Shown: positions 15,620 through 25,092, counted from the stretch's first letter. The stretch: DNA of 64,000 bases from Hydrogenophaga sp. (GCA_030653975.1 JAURYH010000035.1:49058-113057), one strand, 5' to 3'. Translations and numbers: made by a program. The notes: generated by a model not told the origin, from the sequence alone.

Positions 15620-16819
15620 CTATCTGTTCGTCAGCCACGTTTGAGCCAGCTGAACCCAGTAGGTGGCGCCCAGCGGGATGAGCTTGTCATTGAAGTCGTA
15701 GCTGGGGTTGTGCAGTGTGCATGGCCCCTCGCCGTGCCCCATGTCGCGGTGCGCGCCATCACCGTTGGAGATGAAGACGTATGCGCCCGGCCTGGCTTGC
15801 AGCATGTAGGCAAAATCCTCCGAAGCCATGGCGGGCTGCTGGGTCAGGACCCTGGAAGCTCCAACGACGTTGGCCATCACCGCGCGCGCCAGCGAAACCT
15901 CGATCTCGCTGTTGACGGTCGGCGGGTACTTGCGATGGAACTCGAATTCGCACCCGGCCCCGTAGGCATCACAGGTGTGTTGAGCCACGGCCTTCATGCG
16001 TTTTTCGATCAGATCCAGCACCTCCAGCGAGAAGGTGCGCACCGTGCCTTGCAGCACGCATGAATCAGGCACGACGTTGGTGGCCTCACCGGCGTGGATC
16101 ATGGTGACCGAAAGGACGCCAGCGTCGAGCGGCTGCTTGTTGCGGCTGACGATGGTCTGGAACGCCTGCACCATCTGGCAAGCCACAGGGATCGGATCAA
16201 TGCCGTTGTGCGGCAGGGCCGCGTGGCATCCCTTGCCGCGTATGGTGATGCAGAAGTCGTTGCTGGACGCCATCACCGGCCCAGGGCTGGCCGCAAAAGT
16301 GCCCACCGGTGCCCCTGGCCAGTTGTGCATGCCGAAGATGGCCTGCATGGGGAAAAGCTCGAACAATCCCTGTTCGATCATCACGCGGGCGCCACCGCCG
16401 TCTTCCTCGGCTGGCTGGAAGATCAGGTAGACGGTTCCGTCGAAGTCGCGGTTTCGCGCCAGCTCCTGGGCTGCGGCCAGCAGCATGGCGGTATGTCCGT
16501 CGTGCCCACAGGCGTGCATCTTGCCAGCGTGCTGGCTCGCATGCGCAAACTGGTTGAGCTCTTGCAGGGGCAAGGCGTCCATGTCGGCACGCAAACCCAA
16601 CGCACGGCCACAGGCGCCACCGTCGCGTCCATGCACCGTGCCCACCACGCCAGTGCCCGCCAGTCCACGGTGAACAGGAATGCCCCAACCGGTGAGCTTG
16701 GCGGCCACGATGTCGGCCGTGCGCTTCTCTTCAAAACAGAGTTCCGGGTGGGCGTGGATGTCGCGACGCAGCGCGGCGATGCCAGCGGCCTGGCTGACGA
16801 TGCTGTCAATCAGATTCAT
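15620..16819 (-). CDS. M20D-family amidohydrolase (hippurate hydrolase type)
   Basis: 399 residues from the ATG at 16819. Motifs are LRRDIHAHPELCFEE (about 17-31), the metal-binding HACGHDGHTAMLL near residue 100, PAEEDGGGARVMIEQG with the catalytic Glu, and MHNWPG. This set, with a metal-ligand cysteine in HACGHD, is typical of M20D amidases that remove amino acids from N-acyl or N-aroyl conjugates (hippurate, indoleacetyl-amino acids). It lies 29 bp after the CoxG-like gene in the molybdenum hydroxylase operon. The operon context suggests that the imported compound, or its oxidised form, is an amide; the released amino acid might be serine, given the linked sdaA. That is inference. Confidence 0.86.
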   Translation of the reverse strand: MNLIDSIVSQAAGIAALRRDIHAHPELCFEEKRTADIVAAKLTGWGIPVHRGLAGTGVVGTVHGRDGGACGRALGLRADMDALPLQELNQFAHASQHAGKMHACGHDGHTAMLLAAAQELARNRDFDGTVYLIFQPAEEDGGGARVMIEQGLFELFPMQAIFGMHNWPGAPVGTFAASPGPVMASSNDFCITIRGKGCHAALPHNGIDPIPVACQMVQAFQTIVSRNKQPLDAGVLSVTMIHAGEATNVVPDSCVLQGTVRTFSLEVLDLIEKRMKAVAQHTCDAYGAGCEFEFHRKYPPTVNSEIEVSLARAVMANVVGASRVLTQQPAMASEDFAYMLQARPGAYVFISNGDGAHRDMGHGEGPCTLHNPSYDFNDKLIPLGATYWVQLAQTWLTNR

Positions 16820-16848
16820 GCGGTTCACTCCACAGGATGCGCCGTGAT

Positions 16849-17481
16849 TCAGCGGGCCAGCAGCCCCATGCAGTAACCCAATGCAAGGCCCAGCGCGGTA
16901 CCAAACACCACCAGCCACGCTGGAACCGGCGCGCCCAGACCGCCCCCCGTTGCCCCGGCGGGGGACACCGCCACGGGAACGCCGGGCGCGACCACCACCG
17001 CGGGCCGCACCGCGACCTCGGCCAGCGGTACGGCCTCACCCGTGAGCTGGCGCGCGAATGCGCCGAAAAAATCATCGGCGTTCTTCTTCGCCACCGTCTG
17101 CACCAGGCGGCTGCCCACGCTGGCCAGCTTGCCGCCGATCTCGGCCTCGGCGGTGTAGCGCAACAATGTGCCCGTACCCTCGTCCAGCGGCGCCAGCGAA
17201 ACGCGGGCCGTCATGCGCGCGAAACCGGCCGCCCCGCCTTGTCCGCGCCCGGTCAGGGTGTAGCCCCGCGGTGGGTCGAGGTCGCTCAGTTCGACAGCAC
17301 CACGGAAGGTGGCCGAGATCGGGCCCACCTTGGTGGTGACGACGGCGCTGAATTCGGTATCCGAGAGCTTGTCGAGCTGCTGGCAGCCCGCGATGCTGGC
17401 CTGCAGCACAGCGGGGTCGTTGAGCGCTTCCCAGACTCGCTGCTGCGCGACGGGCAGGCGGTACTCACCACTGAATTCCAT
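16849..17481 (-). CDS. CoxG-like SRPBCC-fold membrane-anchored protein
   Basis: 210 residues. The first ~150 form a CoxG/SRPBCC domain: MEFSGEYRLPVAQQRVWEAL at the start, PISATFRGAVELSDL, and AEIGGKLASVGSRLVQ. A proline/alanine-rich linker leads to one C-terminal transmembrane helix (VPAWLVVFGTALGLALGYCM) ending at an arginine. In CO-dehydrogenase clusters CoxG anchors the molybdenum enzyme to the membrane. Two bases separate it from the upstream dehydrogenase gene. It probably tethers the hydroxylase of this operon to the inner face of the cytoplasmic membrane. Confidence 0.85.
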   Translation of the reverse strand: MEFSGEYRLPVAQQRVWEALNDPAVLQASIAGCQQLDKLSDTEFSAVVTTKVGPISATFRGAVELSDLDPPRGYTLTGRGQGGAAGFARMTARVSLAPLDEGTGTLLRYTAEAEIGGKLASVGSRLVQTVAKKNADDFFGAFARQLTGEAVPLAEVAVRPAVVVAPGVPVAVSPAGATGGGLGAPVPAWLVVFGTALGLALGYCMGLLAR

Positions 17482-17483
17482 GC

Positions 17484-18371
17484 TCAGGCTCCGGCCAGGT
17501 AGTGTTGGAACAGCGCCTGCGTGCCTTGGCGCGACAGCCCTCTTTCGGAGAGCTCGGTGTAGAGCCGCTGCGCGAGTGAAGCGCCGGGCAGCGCCAGCTT
17601 CATGCGCTCAGCCTCGGCCAAGGCAATGCCCAGGTCCTTCAGGAAATGCTCGATGAAGAAGCCCGGTGCAAAGTCGCCCTTGACGATGCGCGGCCCCATC
17701 ACATTGAGCTGAAAACTTCCGGCGGCGCCACCGCCAATGGCCTGCAGCAGGACGGTCTCGTCAAGCCCGGCGGCGCGTGCGTAGGCCAGCCCTTCGCACA
17801 CACCCATGATGGTTGAGGCGATCACGATCTGGTTGCTCATCTTGGTGTGCTGACCTGCCCCGGCAGCGCCCACATGAACAACATTGGTCCCCAGCAGGCG
17901 CAGCACCGGCAATGCCGCCTGATAAGCAGCCGCGTCGCCCCCCACCATGATGGACAACCTGGCCTCGCGCGCACCCACGTCGCCACCGGAAACCGGCGCG
18001 TCCAGCGCCTGGTGGCCGCCTTTTTTGGCCTCGGCTGCCAGACGGACCGCCAGTTCGGGGCTGGATGTGGTCATGTCGATCAGCAAGGCGTCGCGCGCGT
18101 TGGCGATGATGCCCTCGCTGCCCAGCCACACCTGTTCCACGTCGCTGGGGTAACCGACCATGGTGATGACGATGTCGGACTGGGCCGCCACCTGGGCCGG
18201 GGTGGCGCACCACTGCGCGCCCTTGTCGACAAGGGCCTGGGCCTTCTCACGGCTGCGGTTGTAGAGTGCGAGCGAATGGCCGGCGGCCAGCAGGTGGCCG
18301 GCCATGCTCTGGCCCATGATGCCCAGGCCGATGAAGCCGATGCGGAAAGTGGTGTTGGAAGTGACGTTCAT
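17484..18371 (-). CDS. Beta-hydroxyacid dehydrogenase (3-hydroxyisobutyrate dehydrogenase/tartronate semialdehyde reductase family)
   Basis: 295 residues. The NAD(P)-binding N-terminus is IGFIGLGIMGQSMAGHLLAA (about 11-30); the substrate-binding block DAPVSGGDVGAREARLSIMVGG follows in part as DAPVSGGDVGA, and the catalytic-lysine segment is HTKMSNQIV. These are the marks of the GarR/MmsB/GlxR family, which reversibly oxidises beta-hydroxy acids such as D-glycerate or 3-hydroxyisobutyrate. It overlaps the CoxL-like gene by 4 bp and precedes the CoxG-like gene. In this operon it may handle a three-carbon hydroxy acid or aldehyde released from the substrate; the exact substrate cannot be read from sequence. 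Confidence 0.86.
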   Translation of the reverse strand: MNVTSNTTFRIGFIGLGIMGQSMAGHLLAAGHSLALYNRSREKAQALVDKGAQWCATPAQVAAQSDIVITMVGYPSDVEQVWLGSEGIIANARDALLIDMTTSSPELAVRLAAEAKKGGHQALDAPVSGGDVGAREARLSIMVGGDAAAYQAALPVLRLLGTNVVHVGAAGAGQHTKMSNQIVIASTIMGVCEGLAYARAAGLDETVLLQAIGGGAAGSFQLNVMGPRIVKGDFAPGFFIEHFLKDLGIALAEAERMKLALPGASLAQRLYTELSERGLSRQGTQALFQHYLAGA

Positions 18372-20749
18372 GTGCTTGTCTTGTTGGTGTTCAGTTGTGC
18401 CTGGCGGATCAGGCCGCGCAGGTACATGGGGGTCAGGGGCTGCTGGTTGACCACCACCCCCAGGTGCGCCAGCGCGTCGTTGACAGCGTTGCTCAGCGCA
18501 CCGATGGCGCCCATGACGCCGCCTTCGGCCATGCCCTTGATGCCGGCCGGCGTGCTGAGGTTGGGGGTGTGCATGGGGATCAGCTCAAAGTGAGGCAGCT
18601 CGTGCGAAGTGGCCACCAGGTAGTCGGCCAGGGAGCCCGACAGGTTCTGCCCGGTGGCGCTGTCGTATTCGATGTGCTCGTAAAGCGATCCCGACAGGCC
18701 CATGGCAATGGCGCCGTGCTGCTGGCCCTCCACCACCACGGGGCTGAGCACGGTACCGCAGTCCTCGGCCACCACGTAACGCTCAATGTGCACGGCGCCG
18801 GTGGCCCCATCCACCTCCACCACACAGGCGTGGGAGGCGTTGGAGTAGGTCATGGGCGGTGGCTCGTAGGTCAGGTGGAACTCCAGTCCCGGGCTCACGC
18901 CAGGCGGCAGCGCCAGCGGGTCCAGGTAGGCCACACGGGCGATGTCGGCCAGGGTCAGCCCCGTGTCTTGCCATTGGTCGACGACCTTCTGTTGCACCCG
19001 GCTGTCGAGCAGGCGCAGCGCCTGTGCGTCGGCCAGGCCTGACAGGTGCGCCGCAATGGCCAGAACGGTCGCACGGGCCTGCTGCGCGCACAGGTAGAGG
19101 GTGCCTCCGCCAGCGGTTCCCCCGCGCGCGCCACGGCTGCCCATGCCGTAGGGCGCAATGTCGGTGTGGCCCAGCAGCACGTGCACGTCGGCCGGCGACA
19201 CACCCAGGCCATCGGCCACGGCGTTGGCCAGCGAGGTCTCGTAGCCTTGTCCTGTGGCGCCCAGGCCAACCGACGCGTTGACGGCACCCGAGGGTTCGAT
19301 GCGTATCCACGCCGCCTCGTGTCCCGACCCGGCGATGCCGGCCGATTTGTAGAACTTGGAACCGTAGGTGGTGGACTCGACCACGTTGCACACGCCGATG
19401 CCCAGCCAGCGGCCCTGGGCACGGGCCTGCGCCTGGCGCTGGCGCAGACTGTCGTAACCGATCGCGGCGAGCACGCCGTCCATGGTGGCGTTCGGTGAAA
19501 CATCGGCCAGCACCTCGCCGGTGGCCATGGTGTAAGGCAGTTCGTCGGGACGCAGCATGTTGACGCGGCGCACCGCCACCGGGTCCAGCCCGAGCTCGCG
19601 CGCCACAGCATCCAGCGTGCCCTCCATCACCCAGCTCGTCACCGACATCGGTGCCCGCATGGGACCGTTGCCCACCTTGTTGGACAGCACCACCTTCACG
19701 TCATAGGCGTAGTTCGCGATGCGGTAGGGCCCGGTGATGATCATCGCCACCACCCGGGCCAGGTAGTTGCCGGGATAGAAGCTGTAGGCGCCGAAGTCTT
19801 CGACAATTTCCAGATCCAGCGCCAGCACACGCCCCTGTGCATCCACCGCCACGCGGGTGCGACAGAAGTCTTCGCGCGCCTGCGACGAGGCCAGCAGGTT
19901 TTCCATGCGGTCTTCGCGCCAGCGCACCGGACGGCCCAGTTGCATCGAGACGGCAGCCACCGTGAGTTCTTCGCGGTACAGCGCTATCTTCTGGCCAAAA
20001 CCGCCGCCGACGTCGGGCGACACCACACTGACCTGTGATTCACTCAAACGCAGTCGCGCAGCCAGCGTGGTGCGGTAGGGATGCGGGACCTGCGTGCCGA
20101 CCTGGAAGTTCAGGTGCTGGCGCCCCACATCCCAGTCGGCAATGCAGCCACGGGTTTCAATCGGCAAGTGGGTCTGGCGGTGCTGCGAAAAGCTCGACTC
20201 GATCACGCGGTGCGCACCCGCCATCGCACCGGCCACATCGCCATGCACCGCGTGCTGGTGCGACAGCAGGTTGTCGGGCAGGTCGTCGTCGACCCGGGGG
20301 GCATCGCTTGCCAGTGCCTGCCACATGGTGCTCACCGCGGGCAGCACGGCGTATTCCACTTGCACCTGCTCGGCCGCGTCTTCGGCCAGGTAGCGGTTGG
20401 TGGCGATCACGCAGGCCACCGGGTCGCCCTGAAAACGCACCTTGGTGGTGGGCAAGGTGTCCATCTCCATGGCACGCAGGCCATCAATGGGGGGGGCCAT
20501 GCGGTGGCGCGTGGTCCAGCGCGCCAGGTCGTGCCCGGTGTAGATGGCCACCACGCCCGGCATGTCGAGCGCAGCCCCCATGTCCACGCTGCGAATCTCC
20601 GCATGGGCATGGGGCGAGCGCACGAAACAGGCGTGCAAGGCGCCAGGGACCACGATGTCGTCGATGTAGCGCCCATGGCCGGTCAGCAGGCGGGCGTCTT
20701 CCTTGCGCGGCTGGTGCGCGCCGATGTGGACAAAGGCTTCACTGGTCAT
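18368..20749 (-). CDS. Molybdopterin-binding large subunit of a xanthine oxidase/CO dehydrogenase-family hydroxylase
   Basis: 793 residues from the ATG at 20749, normal for CoxL-like subunits. Visible are the aldehyde-oxidase N-terminal block (RKEDARLLTGHGRYIDD, about 15-31), VGGGFGQKIALYREE (247-261) at the Mo site, and the C-terminal VVAEDCGTVLSP. At the active-site loop, where CO dehydrogenase has AYRCSFR and form-II enzymes AYRGAGR, this protein reads GPMRAPMSV (362-370). It is therefore not a true CO dehydrogenase and belongs to a group of unknown substrate. It overlaps the small-subunit gene by 11 bp, giving the order M-S-L found in this family. Confidence 0.88.
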   Translation of the reverse strand: MTSEAFVHIGAHQPRKEDARLLTGHGRYIDDIVVPGALHACFVRSPHAHAEIRSVDMGAALDMPGVVAIYTGHDLARWTTRHRMAPPIDGLRAMEMDTLPTTKVRFQGDPVACVIATNRYLAEDAAEQVQVEYAVLPAVSTMWQALASDAPRVDDDLPDNLLSHQHAVHGDVAGAMAGAHRVIESSFSQHRQTHLPIETRGCIADWDVGRQHLNFQVGTQVPHPYRTTLAARLRLSESQVSVVSPDVGGGFGQKIALYREELTVAAVSMQLGRPVRWREDRMENLLASSQAREDFCRTRVAVDAQGRVLALDLEIVEDFGAYSFYPGNYLARVVAMIITGPYRIANYAYDVKVVLSNKVGNGPMRAPMSVTSWVMEGTLDAVARELGLDPVAVRRVNMLRPDELPYTMATGEVLADVSPNATMDGVLAAIGYDSLRQRQAQARAQGRWLGIGVCNVVESTTYGSKFYKSAGIAGSGHEAAWIRIEPSGAVNASVGLGATGQGYETSLANAVADGLGVSPADVHVLLGHTDIAPYGMGSRGARGGTAGGGTLYLCAQQARATVLAIAAHLSGLADAQALRLLDSRVQQKVVDQWQDTGLTLADIARVAYLDPLALPPGVSPGLEFHLTYEPPPMTYSNASHACVVEVDGATGAVHIERYVVAEDCGTVLSPVVVEGQQHGAIAMGLSGSLYEHIEYDSATGQNLSGSLADYLVATSHELPHFELIPMHTPNLSTPAGIKGMAEGGVMGAIGALSNAVNDALAHLGVVVNQQPLTPMYLRGLIRQAQLNTNKTST

Positions 20750-21230
20750 GCGGACTCGCCTCGCGCATGCGCCGCGCCGCCAGAGCGATGGCGGCCACGA
20801 TGTTCTGGTAGCCGGTGCAGCGGCACAGATTGCCCGACAGCGCCTCACGTATGTCGGCCTCGGTGGGTTCGGGGTGGTCCTTGAGGTAGGCCTCGAACGT
20901 CATCACGATGCCCGGGGTGCAAAAGCCGCACTGCAGGCCATGGCACTCATGCAGCGCCTGCTGCAGGACCGACAGCTTTTGTGGCGTGCCCACCGACTCG
21001 ATGGTCTGCACTTCGTGCCCTTCCATCTGGATGGCAAAGCACAGACAGGAACGCGTGGGCCGGCCGTCGACCAATACCGTGCAGGCGCCACAGACGCCGT
21101 GCTCGCAACCCGCATGGGTGCCGCTGAGGTGGCAGTCTTCGCGCAATGCGTCCAGCAACAGTTTGCGTGGCTCGGCTTCGAACTCGATGTTGCGACCGTT
21201 GACGGTGAGGGTGATGCGCTGCTCGCTCAT
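20739..21230 (-). CDS. 2Fe-2S small subunit of the molybdenum hydroxylase
   Basis: 163 residues. Two [2Fe-2S] sites are complete: the plant-ferredoxin-type GCEHGVCGACTVLVDG (about 41-56) with a later Cys, and the second domain with CGFCTPGIVM and NLCRCTGYQNIV. This is the CoxS/XdhA-type electron-transfer subunit that links the molybdenum centre to FAD. It overlaps both neighbours (4 bp with the FAD subunit gene, 11 bp with the large subunit gene), so stoichiometric coupled translation is likely. Confidence 0.92.
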   Translation of the reverse strand: MSEQRITLTVNGRNIEFEAEPRKLLLDALREDCHLSGTHAGCEHGVCGACTVLVDGRPTRSCLCFAIQMEGHEVQTIESVGTPQKLSVLQQALHECHGLQCGFCTPGIVMTFEAYLKDHPEPTEADIREALSGNLCRCTGYQNIVAAIALAARRMREASPHDQ

Positions 21231-22102
21231 GGGGTGGTGCTCTTCAGTTGTTGCAGCGCGCTGTCCAGCGCACGCGTCACCATGGTGTGGGCAAGCTCAC
21301 GCCGGTATTCGGCGGGAATGCGGGCGTCGTCTTCTGGTTGCACGGCCTGCGACACGGCGTCAGCCACGGCCGCCACCCAGGCAGCGGTTGCTCGCTGCTG
21401 TTCAAAGGGACGGGTGACGCTGTCCAGCCGCTGCGGCACCGGCGCCACGCCACCAACACCCAGGCGCAGGCGCGCCACGCGATCACCATCCAGCGCCACG
21501 CAGGTGGCTACGGAGACGATGCCAAAGTCACCATGGCGGCGGCTGAACAGACGCAAGGCCGAGGCCTCGCCGGCGGCGAACTTGGGAAAGTGCACCGACA
21601 ACAGCAGCTCATCGGGCAACAGCGCGGTGGTCATGGCGGCCTGCAGGAAGTCGAGCGCCGCCAGCTCGCGGCGCCCTCCGCGGCGCACCAGTGTGATGGT
21701 GGCGCCCAGCGTGATGGCCGCCAACGCCAGCTGCGCCGCCGGGTCGGCGTGAGCCAGGCTGCCGCCCAGGGTGCCACGTTGCCGTATGGCGTAGTGGCCG
21801 ATGCTTTGCGCGCACTGAACCAGCAGCGGGCAGTGCTGGCTCAGCAAAGCCGAATCGGCCAGTTGGTGGTGCCGTGCCAGCGCGCCGATTTCGATCGCAC
21901 CGCCGAGGTCGCGAATGCGGCCCAGTTCGGTGAGGTCGTTCAGGTCCACCAGGTGAGCGGGGCTGGCCAGACGCATGTTGAGCATGGGCCCCAGGCTTTG
22001 CCCGCCGGCCAGGGGCTTGGCTTCGGGGGCCAGGTCGCTCAGCAAGGCCAGCGCTTCGTCGAGCGTGGCCGGGCGGTGGTAGGTGAAGGCAGCGGGTTTC
22101 AA
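21227..22102 (-). CDS. FAD-binding medium subunit of the molybdenum hydroxylase
   Basis: 291 residues. The FAD-binding motif AGGQSLGPMLNMRLA (about 37-51) and the second motif RQRGTLGGSLAHADPAA are those of CoxM/XdhB-type subunits; a C-terminal CO_deh_flav_C domain follows (about 180-285). It carries electrons from the 2Fe-2S subunit to NAD or quinones. It begins only 12 bp after the ABC-transporter ATPase gene, so the importer and the oxidising enzyme are one transcription unit. Confidence 0.92.
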   Translation of the reverse strand: MKPAAFTYHRPATLDEALALLSDLAPEAKPLAGGQSLGPMLNMRLASPAHLVDLNDLTELGRIRDLGGAIEIGALARHHQLADSALLSQHCPLLVQCAQSIGHYAIRQRGTLGGSLAHADPAAQLALAAITLGATITLVRRGGRRELAALDFLQAAMTTALLPDELLLSVHFPKFAAGEASALRLFSRRHGDFGIVSVATCVALDGDRVARLRLGVGGVAPVPQRLDSVTRPFEQQRATAAWVAAVADAVSQAVQPEDDARIPAEYRRELAHTMVTRALDSALQQLKSTTP

Positions 22103-22114
22103 CGCGGTCTCACG

Positions 22115-23215
22115 TCATACCCACAGCAGGCTCTGGGTGCTCTGCTTGTCGAACAGGTGCAGTCGGTTGGCGTTGATGGTCAGCGACGCAGAATCACCTT
22201 CGCGATAGCGGCATTCCTTGCCCAGACGCAGGAACAGCTTGCTGCCCTCGACTTCCATCTCAAGGAACTGATCGGAACCAACTGGCAGCACCGCGGCCAC
22301 GCGGCCGCTCAGGGTGGCATCGGCTACCGGCGCCAGGTCCTCCACCACGTCTTCGGCGCGCACGCCCAGCACCACATCGCGCCCGGCCTGACCACGAACC
22401 TTGACGGCCGCCTCAGGTGGCAGCGCCACCCGCAGGCCACCGCGCACGACGGCCATACCCGAACCCAGTTCGACCAGTTTTCCCTCGATGAAGTTGATGG
22501 GCGGATTGCCCAGGAATGAGGCCACGAACATGTTGCGCGGGCGCTCGTAGATCTCGTCGGGCACACCGATCTGCTGCACCACGCCGCCGCGCATCACCAC
22601 AATGCGGTCGGCCAGTGTCAGCGCCTCGGCCTGGTCGTGTGTCACGTAGACGAAGGTGGTCTGCATGGCCTGGTGCAGCTGTTTGATCTCGGCGCGCATG
22701 GAAATGCGCAAGGCTGCGTCGAGGTTGGACAACGGCTCGTCCATCAGGAACACCTGCGGCTGGCGCACCATGGCGCGACCCAGCGCCACGCGCTGACGCT
22801 GACCGCCCGAAAGCTGGTCGGGCCTGCGCTCCAGCAGCGGCTCGATTTCGAGGCGGCGCGCGGCATCGCGCACGCGGCGGTCGATTTCGTCCTTGGGATA
22901 CTTGCGCATCCTCAGGCCAAAGGCGATGTTCTCGTAGACCGACTTGTGCGGGTAGAGCGCATAGCTCTGAAAAACCATGGCAACGTCGCGCTTGTGGGAG
23001 GGCACGGTGTTCATCACCGCGTCGTCGAACATCAGGTTGCCATCGGTCACGTCCTCCAGGCCCGCGATCATGTTCAGGGTGGTGGACTTCCCGCAACCCG
23101 ACGGGCCGAGCAGGACAAGGAATTCCTTGTCCGCGATGTCGAGGTTGAGGTTTTCGAGCGCTGCAAAACCGTTGGGGTATTTCTTGCCGACAGCTTCAAA
23201 CTTGATTCTGGCCAC
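22115..23215 (-). CDS. UgpC/MalK-type ABC importer ATPase
   Basis: 366 residues with Walker A GPSGCGKSTT (about 38-47), the signature LSGGQRQRVALGRAMVR, Walker B VFLMDEPLSNLDA and the switch His in VYVTHDQAEAL. The C-terminal TOBE region (about 240-360) marks the CUT1/UgpC-MalK group, in which one ATPase powers two different permeases. It lies 22 bp after the second permease gene. The imported compound is unknown. CUT1 ATPases usually serve sugars, glycerol-phosphates or polyols, but this operon encodes an oxidative hydroxylase rather than glycosidases. Confidence 0.93.
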   Translation of the reverse strand: MARIKFEAVGKKYPNGFAALENLNLDIADKEFLVLLGPSGCGKSTTLNMIAGLEDVTDGNLMFDDAVMNTVPSHKRDVAMVFQSYALYPHKSVYENIAFGLRMRKYPKDEIDRRVRDAARRLEIEPLLERRPDQLSGGQRQRVALGRAMVRQPQVFLMDEPLSNLDAALRISMRAEIKQLHQAMQTTFVYVTHDQAEALTLADRIVVMRGGVVQQIGVPDEIYERPRNMFVASFLGNPPINFIEGKLVELGSGMAVVRGGLRVALPPEAAVKVRGQAGRDVVLGVRAEDVVEDLAPVADATLSGRVAAVLPVGSDQFLEMEVEGSKLFLRLGKECRYREGDSASLTINANRLHLFDKQSTQSLLWV

Positions 23216-23237
23216 TGTGTGAACTCCTGTTGTCTGC

Positions 23238-24146
23238 TCAGCCCTTGACCGCGCCAGCGGTCAGGCCCGAAACGATGTAGCGCTCGAACATGATTGCGAT
23301 GATCACGGGTGGCACGATGGCCATCACGCCCGCCGCGTTGATGAATGAAAAGCTGATGTTGAAATCCGAGGTGAATGAGGCGACCACGATGGGCATGGTC
23401 TGCGAGGCCGGTGTCTGCGTGAACATCAACGCCAGCAGGAACTCGTTCCAGCTGGTGAGGAAAGTGAACAGGACCACCGCCACCAGTGATGGCAGGGCCA
23501 GGGGCAGGTAGACCAGCACCAGTGTCTGCAACCGCGAGCAGCCATCCACCCGGGCAGCCTTGTCCAGCTCATCGGGCAGTGATTCGAAGTAGCCGGTCAG
23601 GATGAAGATGCTGAACGGCACGGTGATCGCCAGGTAGGTGATGATCAGTGCCCACAGGTTGTCCATCAGCCCCAGCTTCTGCACGAAGAGGAAGAAGGGC
23701 ACCACCAGCGCGATGTCGGGTATGACCCGCGTGCTCAGCATGAAGTAGATGGAGCTGGTGCGACCGATGAACCGGATTTTGGCCAGTGCATAGGCAGCGG
23801 GAACACTGACCAGCAGATTGAGCACCACCACCGCCAGCGCCACGATGAAGCTGTTTTTCATTGAGGGCAGCAGGTTGACCGCGGTCGAAGGAATGAAGCC
23901 GCCGGTGGCGGTGTCGCCTTGCTTGCGGTTTTCGTAGGTCACCACCTCTTCACTGGACTGGAAGATGGCGGCGAAGTTCTCCAGCGTGGGCTGCTCGGGG
24001 ATCCAGTGGGGTGGCACCGAGGTGATCTCGGCCTCCGACTGAAACGAGGAAGAGACCAGCCAGGCGATCGGTGCCAGCACGTAGATGGCAAACAGCAGCG
24101 AGCCGAAGAACAGCAGGGTGCGCCGACCCGGCAGGAAGGAAGTCAT
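23238..24146 (-). CDS. ABC importer permease (MalG/UgpE type)
   Basis: 302 residues from the ATG at 24146; the frame is open further upstream but overlaps the partner permease. Six hydrophobic segments are seen. The EAA loop that docks the ATPase reads ELDKAARVDGCSRLQTLVLV in the second half. A periplasmic loop between the first and second helices carries polar residues (SEEVVTYENRKQGD). This belongs to the CUT1 MalG/UgpE family and pairs with the permease encoded just upstream. Confidence 0.9.
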   Translation of the reverse strand: MTSFLPGRRTLLFFGSLLFAIYVLAPIAWLVSSSFQSEAEITSVPPHWIPEQPTLENFAAIFQSSEEVVTYENRKQGDTATGGFIPSTAVNLLPSMKNSFIVALAVVVLNLLVSVPAAYALAKIRFIGRTSSIYFMLSTRVIPDIALVVPFFLFVQKLGLMDNLWALIITYLAITVPFSIFILTGYFESLPDELDKAARVDGCSRLQTLVLVYLPLALPSLVAVVLFTFLTSWNEFLLALMFTQTPASQTMPIVVASFTSDFNISFSFINAAGVMAIVPPVIIAIMFERYIVSGLTAGAVKG

Positions 24147-24174
24147 GGTGTAACTTTCGCTGGGGTGGCAGCGC

Positions 24175-25092
24175 TCAGAGCTTGCGGCTCGTGCTGCGAA
24201 TGACGAAGTAGGCGAGCACGAAGGTCGCCACGGCCATGATGTAGGCCAGCGCCGAGCCCGTACCGAAGGCCAGCTTTCGGAAGGTCTCGACATAGACCTG
24301 CCAGGCCACCACGTGCGACGCGTCCGCAGGACCGCCCTCGGTGAGGATGAAGAACAGGTCAAAGTGGCGGATCGCCATCATCGATTCGTAAATCATCACC
24401 AGCGCAAAGCCCGGCACCAGCTGCGGCAGCGTGATGTGCACGAAGCGCTGCAACACGTTGGCACCGTCGACTTTGGCCGCGCTGTACAGGTCGGCCCGTA
24501 TCGACTTCAGCGTGACCAGCAGCAGGATGGTCGCCAGCGGCACTTCCTTCCAGACAAAGGCGTTGGTGATCAGTGGCATGGTCTTGGCGGTGTCGCCCAG
24601 CATGACCACATACTTGTCGATCAAGCCCATCTGCATCAACAGCCCGTTGAGTGCGCCATAGCCCGAGTCGTAGATCCATTTCCACATCAGTCCGTTGGCC
24701 ACGTAGGGAATGGCCCATGGAATCAGCAGAATGGCCGAGAGCACGCGGCGGCCCCGAAAGTTCTCGTTGAGCAACAGCGACATCAACGTAGCGATGAGCA
24801 TGATGGCCAGCACCGACATGACGGTGAAGCTGGCGGTTCGCCCGACCGATTCCCAGAACAACGGGTCGGTGAACAACTTCACGTAGTTGTCAAACCAGAC
24901 AAATGGCACGCGGTGTGGCCGCGTGAGCTTGAGATCGTGAAGGCTGATCCAGAAGGAATACAGCACGGGAAACACCGCCACCACACTGAGCACCAGCATC
25001 ATGGGTGCGAGGAACAGCATGGCACTGCGCTGGTCGTAGGCGCTGCTGGGCCGTACAAACCAGCGCCTCTGGGGCCGCTTTATGTCTTGCAT
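24175..25092 (-). CDS. ABC importer permease (MalF/UgpA type)
   Basis: 305 residues from the ATG at 25092; a GTG six codons upstream (25110) would give 311 residues, but its ribosome-binding site looks no better. Six membrane helices are predicted by eye, beginning with FLAPMMLVLSVVAVFPVLYS. The ATPase-docking loop is SAAKVDGANVLQRFVHITLP. It is the first of two permease genes, after the binding-protein gene (gap about 60 bp). Together they form a CUT1-type channel. Confidence 0.9.
   Translation of the reverse strand: MQDIKRPQRRWFVRPSSAYDQRSAMLFLAPMMLVLSVVAVFPVLYSFWISLHDLKLTRPHRVPFVWFDNYVKLFTDPLFWESVGRTASFTVMSVLAIMLIATLMSLLLNENFRGRRVLSAILLIPWAIPYVANGLMWKWIYDSGYGALNGLLMQMGLIDKYVVMLGDTAKTMPLITNAFVWKEVPLATILLLVTLKSIRADLYSAAKVDGANVLQRFVHITLPQLVPGFALVMIYESMMAIRHFDLFFILTEGGPADASHVVAWQVYVETFRKLAFGTGSALAYIMAVATFVLAYFVIRSTSRKL

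Noticed and set aside
18368..21230. Naming the molybdenum hydroxylase as CO dehydrogenase
   Set aside because: The large subunit lacks the AYRCSFR loop that carries the copper-ligating cysteine of true CO dehydrogenase.
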